Shown one piece after another: positions 1-12,000 of a stretch of 64,000 nucleotides of DNA. The notes below the pieces were generated by a model. That model was not told the origin of the DNA. It did no database searches and was given only the letters and a program-made list of their open reading frames with translations. Both the position numbers and the translations under genes were made by a program. The stretch is from Symbiodinium natans (taxonomy: Eukaryota > Sar > Dinophyceae > Suessiales > Symbiodiniaceae). How positions within the stretch are numbered: position 1 is the first letter of the stretch; every line of letters begins with the position of its first letter. Location of the stretch: assembly GCA_905221605.1 (NCBI GenBank), contig CAJNDS010001380.1, forward strand, positions 362,001 through 426,000, written 5' to 3'.

Positions 1-80
1 AGCTACTTGAGCAAATGGCCGTGGAGAAGATGAAGGATCACGGATCAACCCCAAGATTCCCCCGAAACTCTAAGGGTTTA

Positions 81-171
81 GTTTAGGGTTTAGGGTTTAG
101 GGTTTAGGGTTTAGGGTTTAGGGTTTAGGGTTTAGGGTTTAGGGTTTAGGGTTTAGGGTTTAGGGTTTAGG
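81..171 (+). repeat. TTTAGGG tract
   Basis: About 12 near-perfect TTTAGGG units. It follows a short unique segment (1-80) that is open on the + strand and could be an exon cut off by the window edge, but nothing identifies it. Confidence 0.9.
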
Positions 172-205
172 CTTTAAACCCTAATAGGGTTTAGGGTTTA
201 GGAAG

Positions 206-294
206 GTTGGGGCTTGAGGGTAAGGGGTACCTAAGGGGTAGCCTTTTTAAGGGCCCATATTAAGGGATCATGTAATTTCCCGCAGGAAACCCGA
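206..294. mobile_element. Degenerate copy of TIR family D
   Basis: The core AAGGGCCCATATTAAGGGAT and the end CATGTAATTTCCCG resemble the better copies at 17511-17649 and 45531-45670, which share the words AAGGGCCC(A/T)TA and GGACCATGTAACTACCC. This is one diverged copy, called by similarity within the window. Confidence 0.4.
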
Positions 295-873
295 ATCAGG
301 CCTTGAAACCCTTGCATCACCAACACTTTAAGACCCGTAGGACGAAGAAACTCGAGACACCTGGCTGGCCAGAAGCAGAAAGTACAGCAAGACCTGAGCC
401 CTTGGGTTTTCAAAGGCCTACTGTAGCTTAAACTCACTAAACAGAGATCGTGTCGGGTTTTCAGGGCCATGCACGACTTCGAGAATAGACGGCCAGCATT
501 TCGAAGATCAGGTACTTACAACAGTCGCAAGAACAGCAGGAACAGCAATATACTGTAAAAAACAAACAGCAGCAAGATCAGTCACAACCATAAGAAAAGC
601 AACTAGAACAAGACATGCGGCTAAGCCCTAGCACCTCCCCCCCCCCCTCTTTAGATCCCAACTCTAATCTCCTACAAGGTTTTTTTTCTCTATTAGGGTC
701 CCCTGTGCCAAAATACAGGGTCCCCTGTGCCAAAATAAAGGGTTTAGGGTTTAGGGTTTAAGTAGGGTTCAGGATTTAGTGGGTTCAGGCTTTAGGGCTT
801 AGGGTGGGTTCAGGCTTTAGGGCTTAGGGTGGGTTCAGGCTTTAGGGTTTAGGGTATTTAGAGAACTCCCCAC

Positions 874-940
874 ACCCTAAACCCTAAACCCTAAACCCTA
901 AACCCTAAACCCTAAACCCTAAACCCTAAACCCTAAACCC
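874..940 (-). repeat. CCCTAAA tract
   Basis: About nine CCCTAAA units, ending 25 bases before a possible exon at 966-1031. Confidence 0.9.
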
Positions 941-965
941 TGACGCGTTGAACTGTGCCTGACAG

Positions 966-1031
966 GATCCAGAGAATCCCCGCGCTGAGGAGGTCTCTGA
1001 GTTAGTGAGGCCGCGTAATGCAGCTCAAGGG
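966..1031 (+). CDS. Possible exon, unidentified
   Basis: This unique segment lies between CCCTAAA (left) and TTGAGGG/TTTAGGG (right), as the AMT exons do. After CAG at 963-965 it reads Asp-Pro-Glu-Asn-Pro-Arg-Ala-Glu-Glu and on for 22 open codons to a GTTGAGGG donor-like site. It ends in phase 0, compatible with 1585-1644. There is no homology. An open frame this short is common by chance, so the call rests on flank orientation and splice signals. Confidence 0.28.
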
Positions 1032-1584
1032 GTTGAGGGTGTAGGGTGTCATATGGGATTATGTAGGGTTTAGGGTTTAGGGTTTAGGGTTGAGGGTTTA
1101 GGGTTTAGGGTTTAGGGTTTAGGGTTTAGGTGCCAAACCACCAGACCGGCATCTCCACCCCCTCCTTCCCGCCAAGAAACGGGGTTTAGGGTGTAGCGTG
1201 TAGGGTTTAGGGTTGAGGGTCAACAACTAGGGCAGACTTGGGCTTTGAAGTACTTCCTATTCTGCGACTCTAGCGGCCAAGCACTTATACTATGTATGTA
1301 CAGGGACGTGTTTTGGGTGGGGGGGGGGGGGGGTGTTAGGGTTTAGGGTTTAGGGTTTCGGGTTTCGGGCTTAGGGTTTAGGGTTTGCTTTGTGCAGTTG
1401 GATTTGGAAGTAGCCCCAAACCCCAAACCCCAAACCCCAATTCCCAAACCCCAAAACCCAGAAGAAACTAAACCCTAAACCCAAAAAGCCCACAAACCCT
1501 AGACCGCAAGAAGAAGTAACAAACAAAAAACATCTGAGAACAACCCTAAACCCTAAACCCTAAACCCTAAATTTCTCTGGGCAG

Positions 1585-1644
1585 GCCGCAGGGAGATCTC
1601 AGCCCGCTGGCCTCGGGTCCAGCTCCCTGGCGGCACCCAGCAGG
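1585..1644 (+). CDS. Possible upstream exon of the ammonium transporter
   Basis: The segment starts after TTTCTCTGGGCAG and runs into GGGTTTAGGG. Read in phase 0 it gives AGLGSSSLAAPSR near its end. That loosely resembles the AMT stretch before the cytoplasmic loop (Gly-Gly...Ser-Ser-Leu-Ala-Ala...Gly-Pro-Arg), which is what should precede the RWLRRFD segment of the next exon. The phase fits the exon at 2945. The conserved Asp and first His of the AMT pore are not visible here, so the match is weak. Confidence 0.35.
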
Positions 1645-2944
1645 GGTTTAGGGTTTGGGGTTTAGGGGTTTTACCCTAAACCCTAACCCCTAAACCCTAA
1701 ACCCTAAACCCTAAACCCTAAACCCTAAACCCTAAACCCTAAACCCTAAACGCTAAACCTTTAAACCCTAAACCCTAAACCGTGGCTTAGGGTTTCAGGG
1801 GTTTAGCGGTTTAGGGGCTTAGGGTTTAGGGATGCTGGGCAACGCAGGTTGGGAGGGAACACGTTTCGGGCGCCTGGGGGCTTTGACAGGGGTTATTGAG
1901 CTTATTGAAACCGAAACTCTCCAAACCCTAAGCCCTAAACCCTCAACTCTCTAAGCCCTAAACCCTAAACCCCCCCCAACCCCCCTGAACCTGGGTTTCG
2001 GGGTTTTGGGGTTCCGGGCTGAGGGGTTTCAGGCAGGGCTTTGGAGCTTGAGTTCGTGCTCTAGGGTTTTGGGTTTAGGGTTTAGGGCTAGAGTTTAGGG
2101 TTTGGGTTTTGGGTTTTGGGTTTTGGGTTTTGGGTTTTGGGTTTGGAGGCTGAGGGTCTTGGCCGGGGCTCTTGGGGTTTAGGAATTCGGGTGTAATTTC
2201 TGCCTGCAGCTCCCGCTACCTCGGATCTTAACAGCAACTCCTGCGCCAGCAGCGGGTCCCTAAACCCTGAGTCTTCCAGTTCTACAATCAGGTTTAGGGT
2301 TTAGGGTTTAGGGTTTAGGGTTTAGGGTTTAGGGTTTAGGGTTTAGGGTTTAGAGTTTCCCTTAACCCCAAGCCGTAGCAGTCTTCAACTTATAGGGTTC
2401 TTAAGGGAGGGGGGTTCATGGGGGGGGTAGGTACCTGGGGAACCTTAGGGAAGCTTCAGGAGCCTTAGGGAGTAGGAGCAAAAAACGTTGGGGAACCTTG
2501 GGTTAACCCCAAACCCTAAACCCTAAACCCTAAACCCTAAACCCTAAACCCCAAACCCCAAACCCCAAAACCTAAACCCTAAACCCTAAACTCTAAACCC
2601 TAAAGGTTTCCCTAAACCCTTAACCCTCCCTTAAGTACCCTAAAACCTCCCTTAAGAACCCTAAAACCTCCCTTAAGAACCCTAAAACCTCCCCTAAGAA
2701 CCCTAAAACCTCCCTTCCGATCCCTAAAGCCTCCCTTAAGAACCCTAAAAAACCTCCTTTAAGAACCCTAAAGCCTCCCTTAAGAACCCTAAAACCTCCC
2801 TTCAGATCCCTAAAGCCTCCCTTAAGAACCCTAAAGCCTCCCTTCAGAACCCTAAAGCTTCCCTTCAGAACCCTAAACCCTAAACCATAAACCCTAAACC
2901 CTGAACCCTAAACCCTAAACCCTAAACCCATCCTGCCTCTTCAG

Positions 2945-3016
2945 TCCCGCTGGCTGCGGCGCTTCGACAATGCGGAGCGCGACAAGACTGAGTTCCAGCC
3001 ATGCAACTACCTCCAG
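2945..3016 (+). CDS. AMT exon: loop before TM6
   Basis: Preceded by CCCTAAACCC...CTGCCTCTTCAG, a good acceptor. It reads [13 protein letters not shown]...FQPCNYLQ for 24 codons, matching the AMT loop after the Gly-Pro-Arg turn (basic, then Arg-Phe-Asp, then Phe-x-Pro-x-Asn before TM6). The donor is GC (GCTTGA), phase 0. The telomeric sequence starts 9 bases into the intron. Confidence 0.65.
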
Positions 3017-6000
3017 GCTTGACATTTAGGGCTTTGGGGTTAGGGTTTAGGGTTTAGGGTTTAGGGTTTAGGAGTCGATGAAAGCCCCGGTCATGTTGGT
3101 GTCCTACTTGAAGGAGAAGGTGCATGCTTTGGAAACCATGGACCAGATCATGTCAGCGACGATCGAAAGGCTCAAATTCCTGCTGGACCCGCATTCGAGT
3201 CATTCCCGGACTCCAGACTCCAGAGATTGTTAAAGAGATCCTAAACCCTAAACCCTAAACCCTAAACCCTAAACCCTAAACCCTGGGTTTAGGGTTTGGG
3301 GTTTAGGGTTTAGGGTTTAGGGTTTAGGTTGACTTCGGTGGAAGTGAAGCCTGCATTTTCAATGGCGCTCAAGAAGGAGAGCTCAAAACGGCAAGGGGCG
3401 TTCCGAAGCTTCCGCTTCAAATTCCAGGGAATGGGACTCCTTCTACAACCTTTTCACAAATTTCAACCCTAAACCCTCAGCCCAAATTCAACTCTATAAA
3501 GGATTTAGGCCTTTAGGGTTGTTAGGCTTTCTGTGGTTTTAGGGTTTAGGGTTTAGGGCTTTGGGGGCTTCAGGGGTTTTAGGGTTTAGGGGCTTCAGGC
3601 TTCAGGCCTAGGAGATGTGGGGTTTAGGGGTTAATGTTAAGGTCACCTTTATAATACGGGTGTCAATAGTGGCAACTTTTCCGGCCGGGATTTTTGCCCA
3701 AAAGTTTGTTTCATGAACAGTTTCCATTATGTTAGGCTGCCCCGAACCCTAAACCCCATTTTGAGGGGGGTCGTAATCAAAAAACGGGTGGTAATAGTGG
3801 AAACTTTTCCGGGGGAATTTCCCAAATGTGTTTCCGAGAGTACTCCTCTTTTCACTCTTTGGCTACTTACTGACAGCAATCCAGACCGAGCCCAATGTGG
3901 GGCAGCCCAGCTTCATTTTGCCGATCTCTTGAACCGGCTCCAGGCTCAGAAATCCTGATCTTCGTGGCTGACCGAAAAGCATCGATTTCTTCTTAAAATC
4001 CTTCTAAAAAACAGCTCCCGAACAAATCCGCCAAGGCTACCCCCCACGAGGCCTCGAAATCGTAATAATAAAGGGTGACATTAATAAAGTCCGGCGAACG
4101 GGGCGATGCCGGTCTGGGACTCTCTTCCATCAGCAAGCCTCTTTGGCTACTTACTGACAGCAATCCAGACCGAGCCCAATGTGGGGCAGCCCAGTAGTAC
4201 TAGTACTACTAGTACTTCTTCCCCCCCCCTTTATTATTACCACCCCGACCCCTTTCAAAGTTTGTTTGGACCCAGCGCCGGAACAAATCCGGGGGGGGGG
4301 GGGGGTTTATTAAAGCGACCTTAACATTAGTGGTTTAGGGGCTTAGGTTTTTTGTTGGGCCTTTCGGGCTTTAGGGGTTAATTAGGGTTCAGGATTTAGG
4401 GGTTTAGTGTGTAGGGTTTAGGGTTTAGGGTTTAGGGTTTAGGGTTAGGGTTTAGGGTTTAGGGTTCCGGGTTTAGGGCGTTACGGGGGCTTCGGGCTCT
4501 GCTTCCTTGTCCTAGGGGCGACCAAACCCCCCGCCCCCTAGCCGAGACCCTAAACCCTAAACCCTACGCCCGAAGCCCTAAACCCGAAACCCTAAACCCT
4601 ATACCCTATACCCTAAATCCTAATCCTAAACCCTAAGCCCTAAACCCCAAACCCTAAACCCTAAACCCCAGATTCCTCAACGGCAGGTGATGGGCATGTT
4701 CATCCTTTGGGTTGGCTGGTACGGCTACCGAAGCGGCAGCAAGGGGGAGCAGTGTAGGGTTTAGGGTTTAGGGTTTAGGGTTTGGGGTTTGGGGTTTGGG
4801 GTTTGGGGTTTGGGGTTTGGGGTTTGGGGTTTGGGGTTTGGGGTTTGGGGTTGACAGGCGCGACCTGCTACAAGGTTTACAGGTTTGAGAGGTTTGGTGG
4901 TTTCTAGGGCTCAGCATGTCTCATTTAGGGTTTAGGGCTTAGGGCTTAGGGCTTAGGGTTTAGGGCTAGGGCTTAGGGTTTACGGGTCTACTTCTTAAAC
5001 CCTAAAGCCTAAACCCTCAAGCCCGTGGGGTAGAGCGCCACGCTGAGGCTTCAACACGGGCGGCAGCCTAACCGCAAGCCGAGGAGGCAACTAAACTTTA
5101 AGCCCTTCACGCCACATACCCGACAAACCCTAAGCCCCAAAAGCCCTAAAAACCCTAAGCGTCCCAAAAGCCCTAAAAGCCCTAGAAGCCCTAAGTGCCC
5201 CAAAAGCCCTAAAAGCCCTAAACCCCAAACCCGACAAACCCTAAACTCCATTCCCGGCAAGCCCTAAACCCCAAAACCCAAAAATCCCCCAAGCCCTACA
5301 AATCCTAAAGCCAAACAGAGCCTAAGGATAACCAACTAAACCATCAACCTCTACTGAAAATCAGAGCCTTGCAAACCTCTGTCTTGCCCCACAGTTCAAT
5401 GGACATATCTCTCCGCCAGCCCGTCCCTCACCAACTCCTGGGGTTTTTTTGCATGCGCCCTAAACCTAAAACCCTCAATCCTAAGCCTAAAACCCCTAAA
5501 ACCCTAACACTCTAACCCTAAGACCCTAACCTATACCCTAAAACCCTCAAAGCCAAAAGCCCAAAACCCTATACCCTAACACCCTGAAAGCCTGAAACCC
5601 TAACACCCTAACACACCCTAAACCCTGAACCCTAAGACCCTAACACCCGAAGACCCGATACCCCAGAACCCCAAATCCCTAAGACCCCGAAAGCCCCAAA
5701 TGGTGGTTTAATGGTGGTTTCTCAAGTTAGGGTACCCCCTAAACCCTAAACCCTAAACCCTAAGCCCTAAACCCTAAACCCTAAACCCTAAACCCTAAAC
5801 CCTAAACCTTCCTTGGGTCCTTATCATCGGGGAGTCCTACTACTTGGAGTCCTTTTATCGTAAACCCCTAAAACCCTCGAACCCCGAAGGGGCGCGCACT
5901 TTCAAAGGGGCTAAACCCTAAACCCTAAACCCTAAACCCTAAACTTGGCCCTAAACCCTAAACCCTAAACCCTAAACCCTAAACTTGGCCCTAAACCCTA

Positions 6001-9000
6001 AACCCTAAACCCTGTAGTACGGGCCTATGGGTTGCAGACTCATATTTCAGTACACTTCCAATATCTCTCGAAGTCTTCACTTCTTCCTAGCAGCTTGGCC
6101 AGTTATTGGTATTTGGTTCACGTCCCTTGGAGTAAGTACAATGGCTTTCAACTTCAACGGCTTAAACTTCAACCAATTCATCCCACATTCCAGTGGCCCA
6201 TCTAATCTTAAGTTGGGCAGGTATTCTTTTTCGTGCTGATCTAGAGATGGAAGTCATGCATGAAAGAAATGCGCACAACTTCCCATTAGATCTAGCAGAA
6301 AATTCAATGTTACCAACAGCTGGCTTCTGGCAAATGAGCTACCTAAGGGCGCATACTCAGGGACCATGTACCTACCCCAAGAACCGTAATCCTCCGAAAC
6401 CCTAAACCCTAAACCGAAACCCTAAACCCTAAACCCTAAACCCTAGGAACCCTAAACCCTAAACCCGAAGAACCCTAAACCCGGAAGAGGCGCACACTCT
6501 GCTTCGCTGGTTGCGTGGAATACGACCATTGCGGCGGCCGCTGGAGGATTCGGCTCTTACCTCTACCTCTATGGCGGCGCGGGGGCAGTTGAGGGGTTTA
6601 GGGGCTTAGGGGTTTAAGGTTTAGGGGCCTCCCAGTCCCTCGTCTTGGGGTTGGGTTTAGGGTTTAGGGGTTAGGGTTTAGGGTTTAGAGTTTAGGGGCT
6701 GAGGGGTTTAAGGTTTGGGGTTTAGGGTTTAGGGTAGAGGGTCGATGGCTTGGAGGGGTTTAGGGGCTTCGTGTTCTTGGTAGCCCAAGGTTCCTTCAGT
6801 AGCGTAACCCAACCCCTTAAAAAGGGTGCACGTATCATAATACCATGACTGGGCCACCGAGGGTTGTAGGAAGGGTTTAGGGTTTAGGGTTTAGGGTTTA
6901 GGGTTTAGGTTTTAGGGTTTAGGGTTTAGGGTTTAGGGTGTAGGGTTATAGGAAGGGTTATACGGCTTGAAGTTTAGGGTTTGGTTGGGGTTTAGGATTT
7001 CGGGTTGGGGGGCTTAGGTTTTCGGGTTTCAGTTGAGGGTTTGGGGGTGGGGGATGGGAGTCGGGCTTGGGGTGTAGGGTTTGGAGTTTAGGGTTTTAGG
7101 GTTTGTTCGGGACTTCGGGTTCGGGCGGTGGGGTGCTGAAGCAGGTTTCGGGGATACCATCTAGGTTCATGTTCGTTTCTGCTCGGTGGCCTAACCCTAA
7201 AACCGTTTTTTTGACCGTAAACCCTAATCCCGAAACCTTGGGTTGTAAATGGGTAGCCAGGTAGCCCTGAACCCTCCTGACCTCAGGGTTCCGCTGACCC
7301 TAAGTTCAACATAAACCCTAAACCCGAAACCCTAGACCCTAGACCCTCAACCCTCAACCCTCAACCCTAAACCCTAAACCCTAAACCCCTAAACCCCTAA
7401 ACCCCTAAACCCCTAAACCCCTAAACCCTAAACCCTCAACCCAGGGTTCCACCTCAACTTGGACATCGGCTTCCTGTGTAACGGGATACTCAGCGGCCTC
7501 GTGTCCATCACAGCATGCTGCGACGCCCGGGGCCCCAGGGAGCTGCATCTCGTGGGAGGTTTGGGGTTTAGGGTTTAGGGTTTAGGGTTGAGGGTTGAGG
7601 GTTGAGGGTTGAGGGTTTAGGGTTTAAGGTTTAGGGTTTAGGGTTTAAAGGGTTGTAAGGGTTTAGCACATGGTCCTGACGGTCGACCCCTCCGAAACCC
7701 AACACACCGCCAAGAACCCTAAACCGAACTTAGAGGATCAGGGTACTTAGGGTTTAGGGTCTAGGGTTTAGGGGTTAGGGTTTAGGGACCCTATACTGGA
7801 GCTTCGAAAAAAGCGAACCCACACACCCCGCAAAACCTCGACCCTCGGGACCTCCAGAGGTAATGCGTGTTGCTTCCAGGCTGCGTCGATACCCCGTCGC
7901 GGCTCAGATCTTCGAGCCAATCATCCGAGAACGCTTTAGCAATTTCTACTATTGCCCTATCCTGTCCAGCCATGTGGCTCTTGTTCCTTGGAGCTCTCTC
8001 GTGGCACGCGGGGGCCATCGTCGTCAAGCCTGCGCAGAACGCTTCGAATGCTCTAGGCTCTTTGCCTCCGTGCATCGGTTCAGAGTCGTTGATGCAAGAA
8101 CCTGTCAAGGATGCGTTTGACAAGATTTACACCAAGCGTATGTGGGGCGGCGATGGCGTTACTGGTTCCATGTCAGGAGGGGGAAGCGACATCGGCCGAG
8201 CAACGGAAGCTCTCTGTTCCGTTATCTTTGAGGCCTTGCTGAAAGCTTCAAAGGAGAAGGAGGCAGCTGGAATGACCGAGTACGAGCTCAATTTCCTGGA
8301 TGCTCCAAGCGGTGACTTCTTCTGGATGCCCGGGTGTCTCTCGCGAATGGCTTCTCGGCTTCCAGCCGGTGCCAGGCTCAACTACCAGGGAGTTGATGTT
8401 TCCGGTGTGGCCACCAGACTCGCTGAGGGCAAGAGAGCTGCCGCCCAAGCCTCCGTGCCGAAGGTCACCATCGAGCCCTTCAAAACGCTCAATCTCGCGG
8501 AGGCAGGCATCCTAACACGGACCTTCCCGGCAAAGCACTTTGATGTGATCAATTGTCATGATGCTCTTCAGCACAATCCCACGGAGCTTGTCCACGCCAT
8601 TCTCGGCAACTTCAACCTGGCAGGAACCTGGCTCGTGGACGATGTTGACATGGCCGGATCGAACGGCAAAGACATCGTGGCTGGGCAATTCAGGCCCATT
8701 GACATCACCGCACCCCCCTTCAACAATGTGCCGGAATGCCTTGAGGCCGGCCCAGAAGAAAACTCAGGTGAGAATGAGCATTTTGGGATCTTCAGGCTGC
8801 CTGTGACAGCTTGAAGAGGTCCCCCTGGCCTTGGGCCGCACTCAGGAGCAGTTGCGGTGACATGCGGCCATGACCTCTATGTGCTTGGAAGAGAGACACA
8901 GGGCTCACGCACCGGTCCTCCACAGGGCATGTGAGGGAATTCGCTACCCTGAAGAACCCCCTAAGAATGGTATAGACATAGAAAACGGAGGACGAATCAT

Positions 9001-12000
9001 TCCCTCATTCCCTAACTAACTGGGTTTGGGAGCACTATACTTTTCATACTTTCTTGGGTTTTGCCTCTTATAGCTACGTACATCTAAAAAGTGCGAACTT
9101 TTTTCCAGGGTCTACTCCAAAGTAGGGTTAAGAAGAACTAAGAGCCCAAACCAGTCGGTTTACGGTGTCGGCACCCCAGGGTCTGGGCCCTAAGACCCCT
9201 AAGACCCCTAAGACTTCTAAGACCCCTAAGACCCCTAAGACCCCTAAACCCAAAACCTCTGAGACCCCTAAACCCCGAATGAAACCCCTCAACCCCTAAA
9301 GCCTAAGCCCTAAACCCGAAACCCGAAACCCTAGCCCTAAACCCTAGCCCTAAACCCTAAACCCCTAAGCCCCCCTAGGCCCTCTATATAGGCCCCTTGA
9401 AGCCGAGGTCGTGCAGCCACTGGGGTCGCTGTGCCGGTGCTGCAGTTAGAGAAGGGTTTCAGGGTTTAGGGTTTAGGGTTTAGGGTTTAGGGTTGAGAGC
9501 TAGGGAGAAAAGGGTTTCAGGGTTTATCGGGCTATAGGGGCTTTATAGGGTTTTTTTCAGGCTTTTGGGTTTAGGGTGTAGGGGGACTTGGGAGCATTTT
9601 TGGGTTAGGGTCTAGGGGTTCAGGTTTCGGGTTTGTGGGGGTTGGGGTTTAGGGGGTTAGGGTTTAGGAGGCATACTCTTGCAAACACCTTTCCTTAGGG
9701 CTACTTGGGAAAAGTTGTTAATTTCTGGGCACTATAACTCCCCAGAAACAGCCAAAATTGTGGTTTTTTGCTAGTGTTCCAAGATCAGTATAGTTTAGGG
9801 CTTATAGGCTGTTTAGGTATCGGGTTTATCGGGTTCATAATTTCCCCAGGGGTTATAGGGTTCATTAGGGTTGATAGGGATTTTAGGGGGGGGATTCCAA
9901 AAAACCCTGTTTGTAGGATCCTTATGTTTATGTGGTTTTTTGGGCCCCTAGAAAATGTCTCCCCTCAAGGGCTCCTAAAAATGACCCAATGATAGTATAG
10001 GGTACTATTTGAGGGTTCTATTCTTTGGAACCTTGCAGGGGTCTGGGTTGAGAACCCCTCAAAAAATAAGAACATTTCTTCCTCATTCAGGGCAATCTAG
10101 GGATTATTTTTTTGTTTTATAAGAACCCCCCAAAATAAAAACATTCTTCCTTTTTAAGGGAAATATAGGGGTTGTTGTTTGTTCCTGTTCTCGAGCAGAT
10201 AGTAGGGGTGGCGTTTTGAGGGGCTTTGGGGTTTGGGGTCCAGGACGCCCAGTGCCCTGTTTCCCGCTTTGAGGTTCTGGACCCCCAAACCCTAAACCCT
10301 AAACCCTAAACCCTAAACCCTAAACCCTAAACCCTAAACCCTAAACCCTAAACCCTAAACCCTAAACCCTAAACCCTAAACCCTACCTATACCAAAAAAG
10401 GGTGCCCTGCTTTGTCCGAAACATCAAACCCCACACTCTAAACCCTACACCCTTACAAGGCTTAAGGTGTTTTGGTTGTGGCCCAAAAGCGCCTCGTAGT
10501 AAGCGCCTACTGCTACCTCAATGACGGTATTCGGGACATCGGACATCTTCAATGACTGAAACCTCAGGCAACCCTAGACCCTATAACCTAACCCCCACCT
10601 CGACCCTAGCTAAACTCCTAAACCCCGTTGCCCTAAACGCTAATGACGCAGAAGAAAATCATGGTGACGGACCAGCACGGGGTGCCGCAGAACAGATGCA
10701 GACTCTAAATTCTCGCTGTGCCATCAGGAGGTCATTAGGAGGGCGGGTGCCATGGGGCAAGCTGGTAGGCAGGGTGAAACCCTGTAAATCCTATACAGCC
10801 TTTAACATGTATAAACCCTATACACCCTAAACCCAAACCCTCAACCCTAAACCCCTCCCAAGGATCATCGGCATCATCGCCGGTGCATTGGTCTACCCCA
10901 CAGCCTCTTCCATCATGCGACGGCTGCGCACGCTGGCGGCACAGGGTTTAGGGTTAAGGATTTAGGTTTTGCGGTTCAAATCAGTACTTCCCTAAATTAG
11001 GGCGCTTTTTCTGGGGGGTCCTATATGTAGTACAGCGGCCTCATCATCAGGAGACCCCAAAAAGGGACCCTGATGTAGCGAACTGCCCAAACTTGTTAGG
11101 GGCTTGGCTTAGGACTAAGTTTTTTTGTTGTTTTTTCAGGGTCTAGGGCTCTGGTTCGGCCATAGGGTTTCTGAGGCGGAAACCCTAAACCTTCCATTTG
11201 TGGAGGCTCTGCAGTGCTAAGCCGGCGGCAACTTCAAGCAAGCTGCAGTTCCATTTTCAGCGGTTTAGGGTTTAGGGTTTAGGGTTTAGGGTTTAGGGTT
11301 TAGGGTAGCCACGCTGCACGTTTGTTTCATGGGGGACCTTTTTGGGAATTCCTGTGATGCTAATGTGGTCCAAGTAGTAGAGTTGGTAGTTTTTCACCTT
11401 TTAGTCCTTATGTTCCCTTTATGATCGCAAAGGGGTTTAGGGTTTAGGGTTTCGGGTTTCGGGTTTCGGGTTTAGGTAACTTATGTTCACCAGGATACTG
11501 GACAGCGAAGTTTGTGTGGGGGTGTAAGAACCAGTACCCTGTTCTGGGAAATGGCCATATACGGCCGAAGAATCCAGTCCTGAGCCAGACCAAGCTTTCC
11601 AGCTGACCCACAGATCTTCAACCTAAGCCCCAGTTTAGGGTTTATGGGGTTTATGGGGTTTATGGGGTTTATGGGGTTTATGGGGTTTATGGGGTTTATG
11701 GGGTTTATGGGGTTTATGGGGTTTATGGGGTTTATGGGGTTTATGGGGTTTATGGGGTTTATGGGGTTTAGGGTTTATGGGGTTTAGGGTTTCGGGTTTC
11801 GGGTTTAGGGCTTAGGGCCAAAGCTATACCACAGACCCAGGTTGCAAGCCCTGCGCTCCCTACACCCCCCGCCACCCACCCAGGCCTGGACGATCCGGTT
11901 GATGCAGCGCCGGCCTGAGGGGGTGGGATTGGCCTCAACGTCCCGAAAGTTAGAAAGTTTTATTGTTTAGGGTTTAGGGTTTCGGGTTTAGGGTTCAGGG

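Noticed and set aside
3072-3516. Two open segments as AMT exons
   Set aside because: They have intron-type flanks and would insert about 100 residues between the loop and TM6 where the family has none; kept only as unidentified segments.
7790-7972. Dinoflagellate spliced-leader relic upstream of the methyltransferase
   Set aside because: Only a short GGCTCAG match near 7901; not enough to call a relic.
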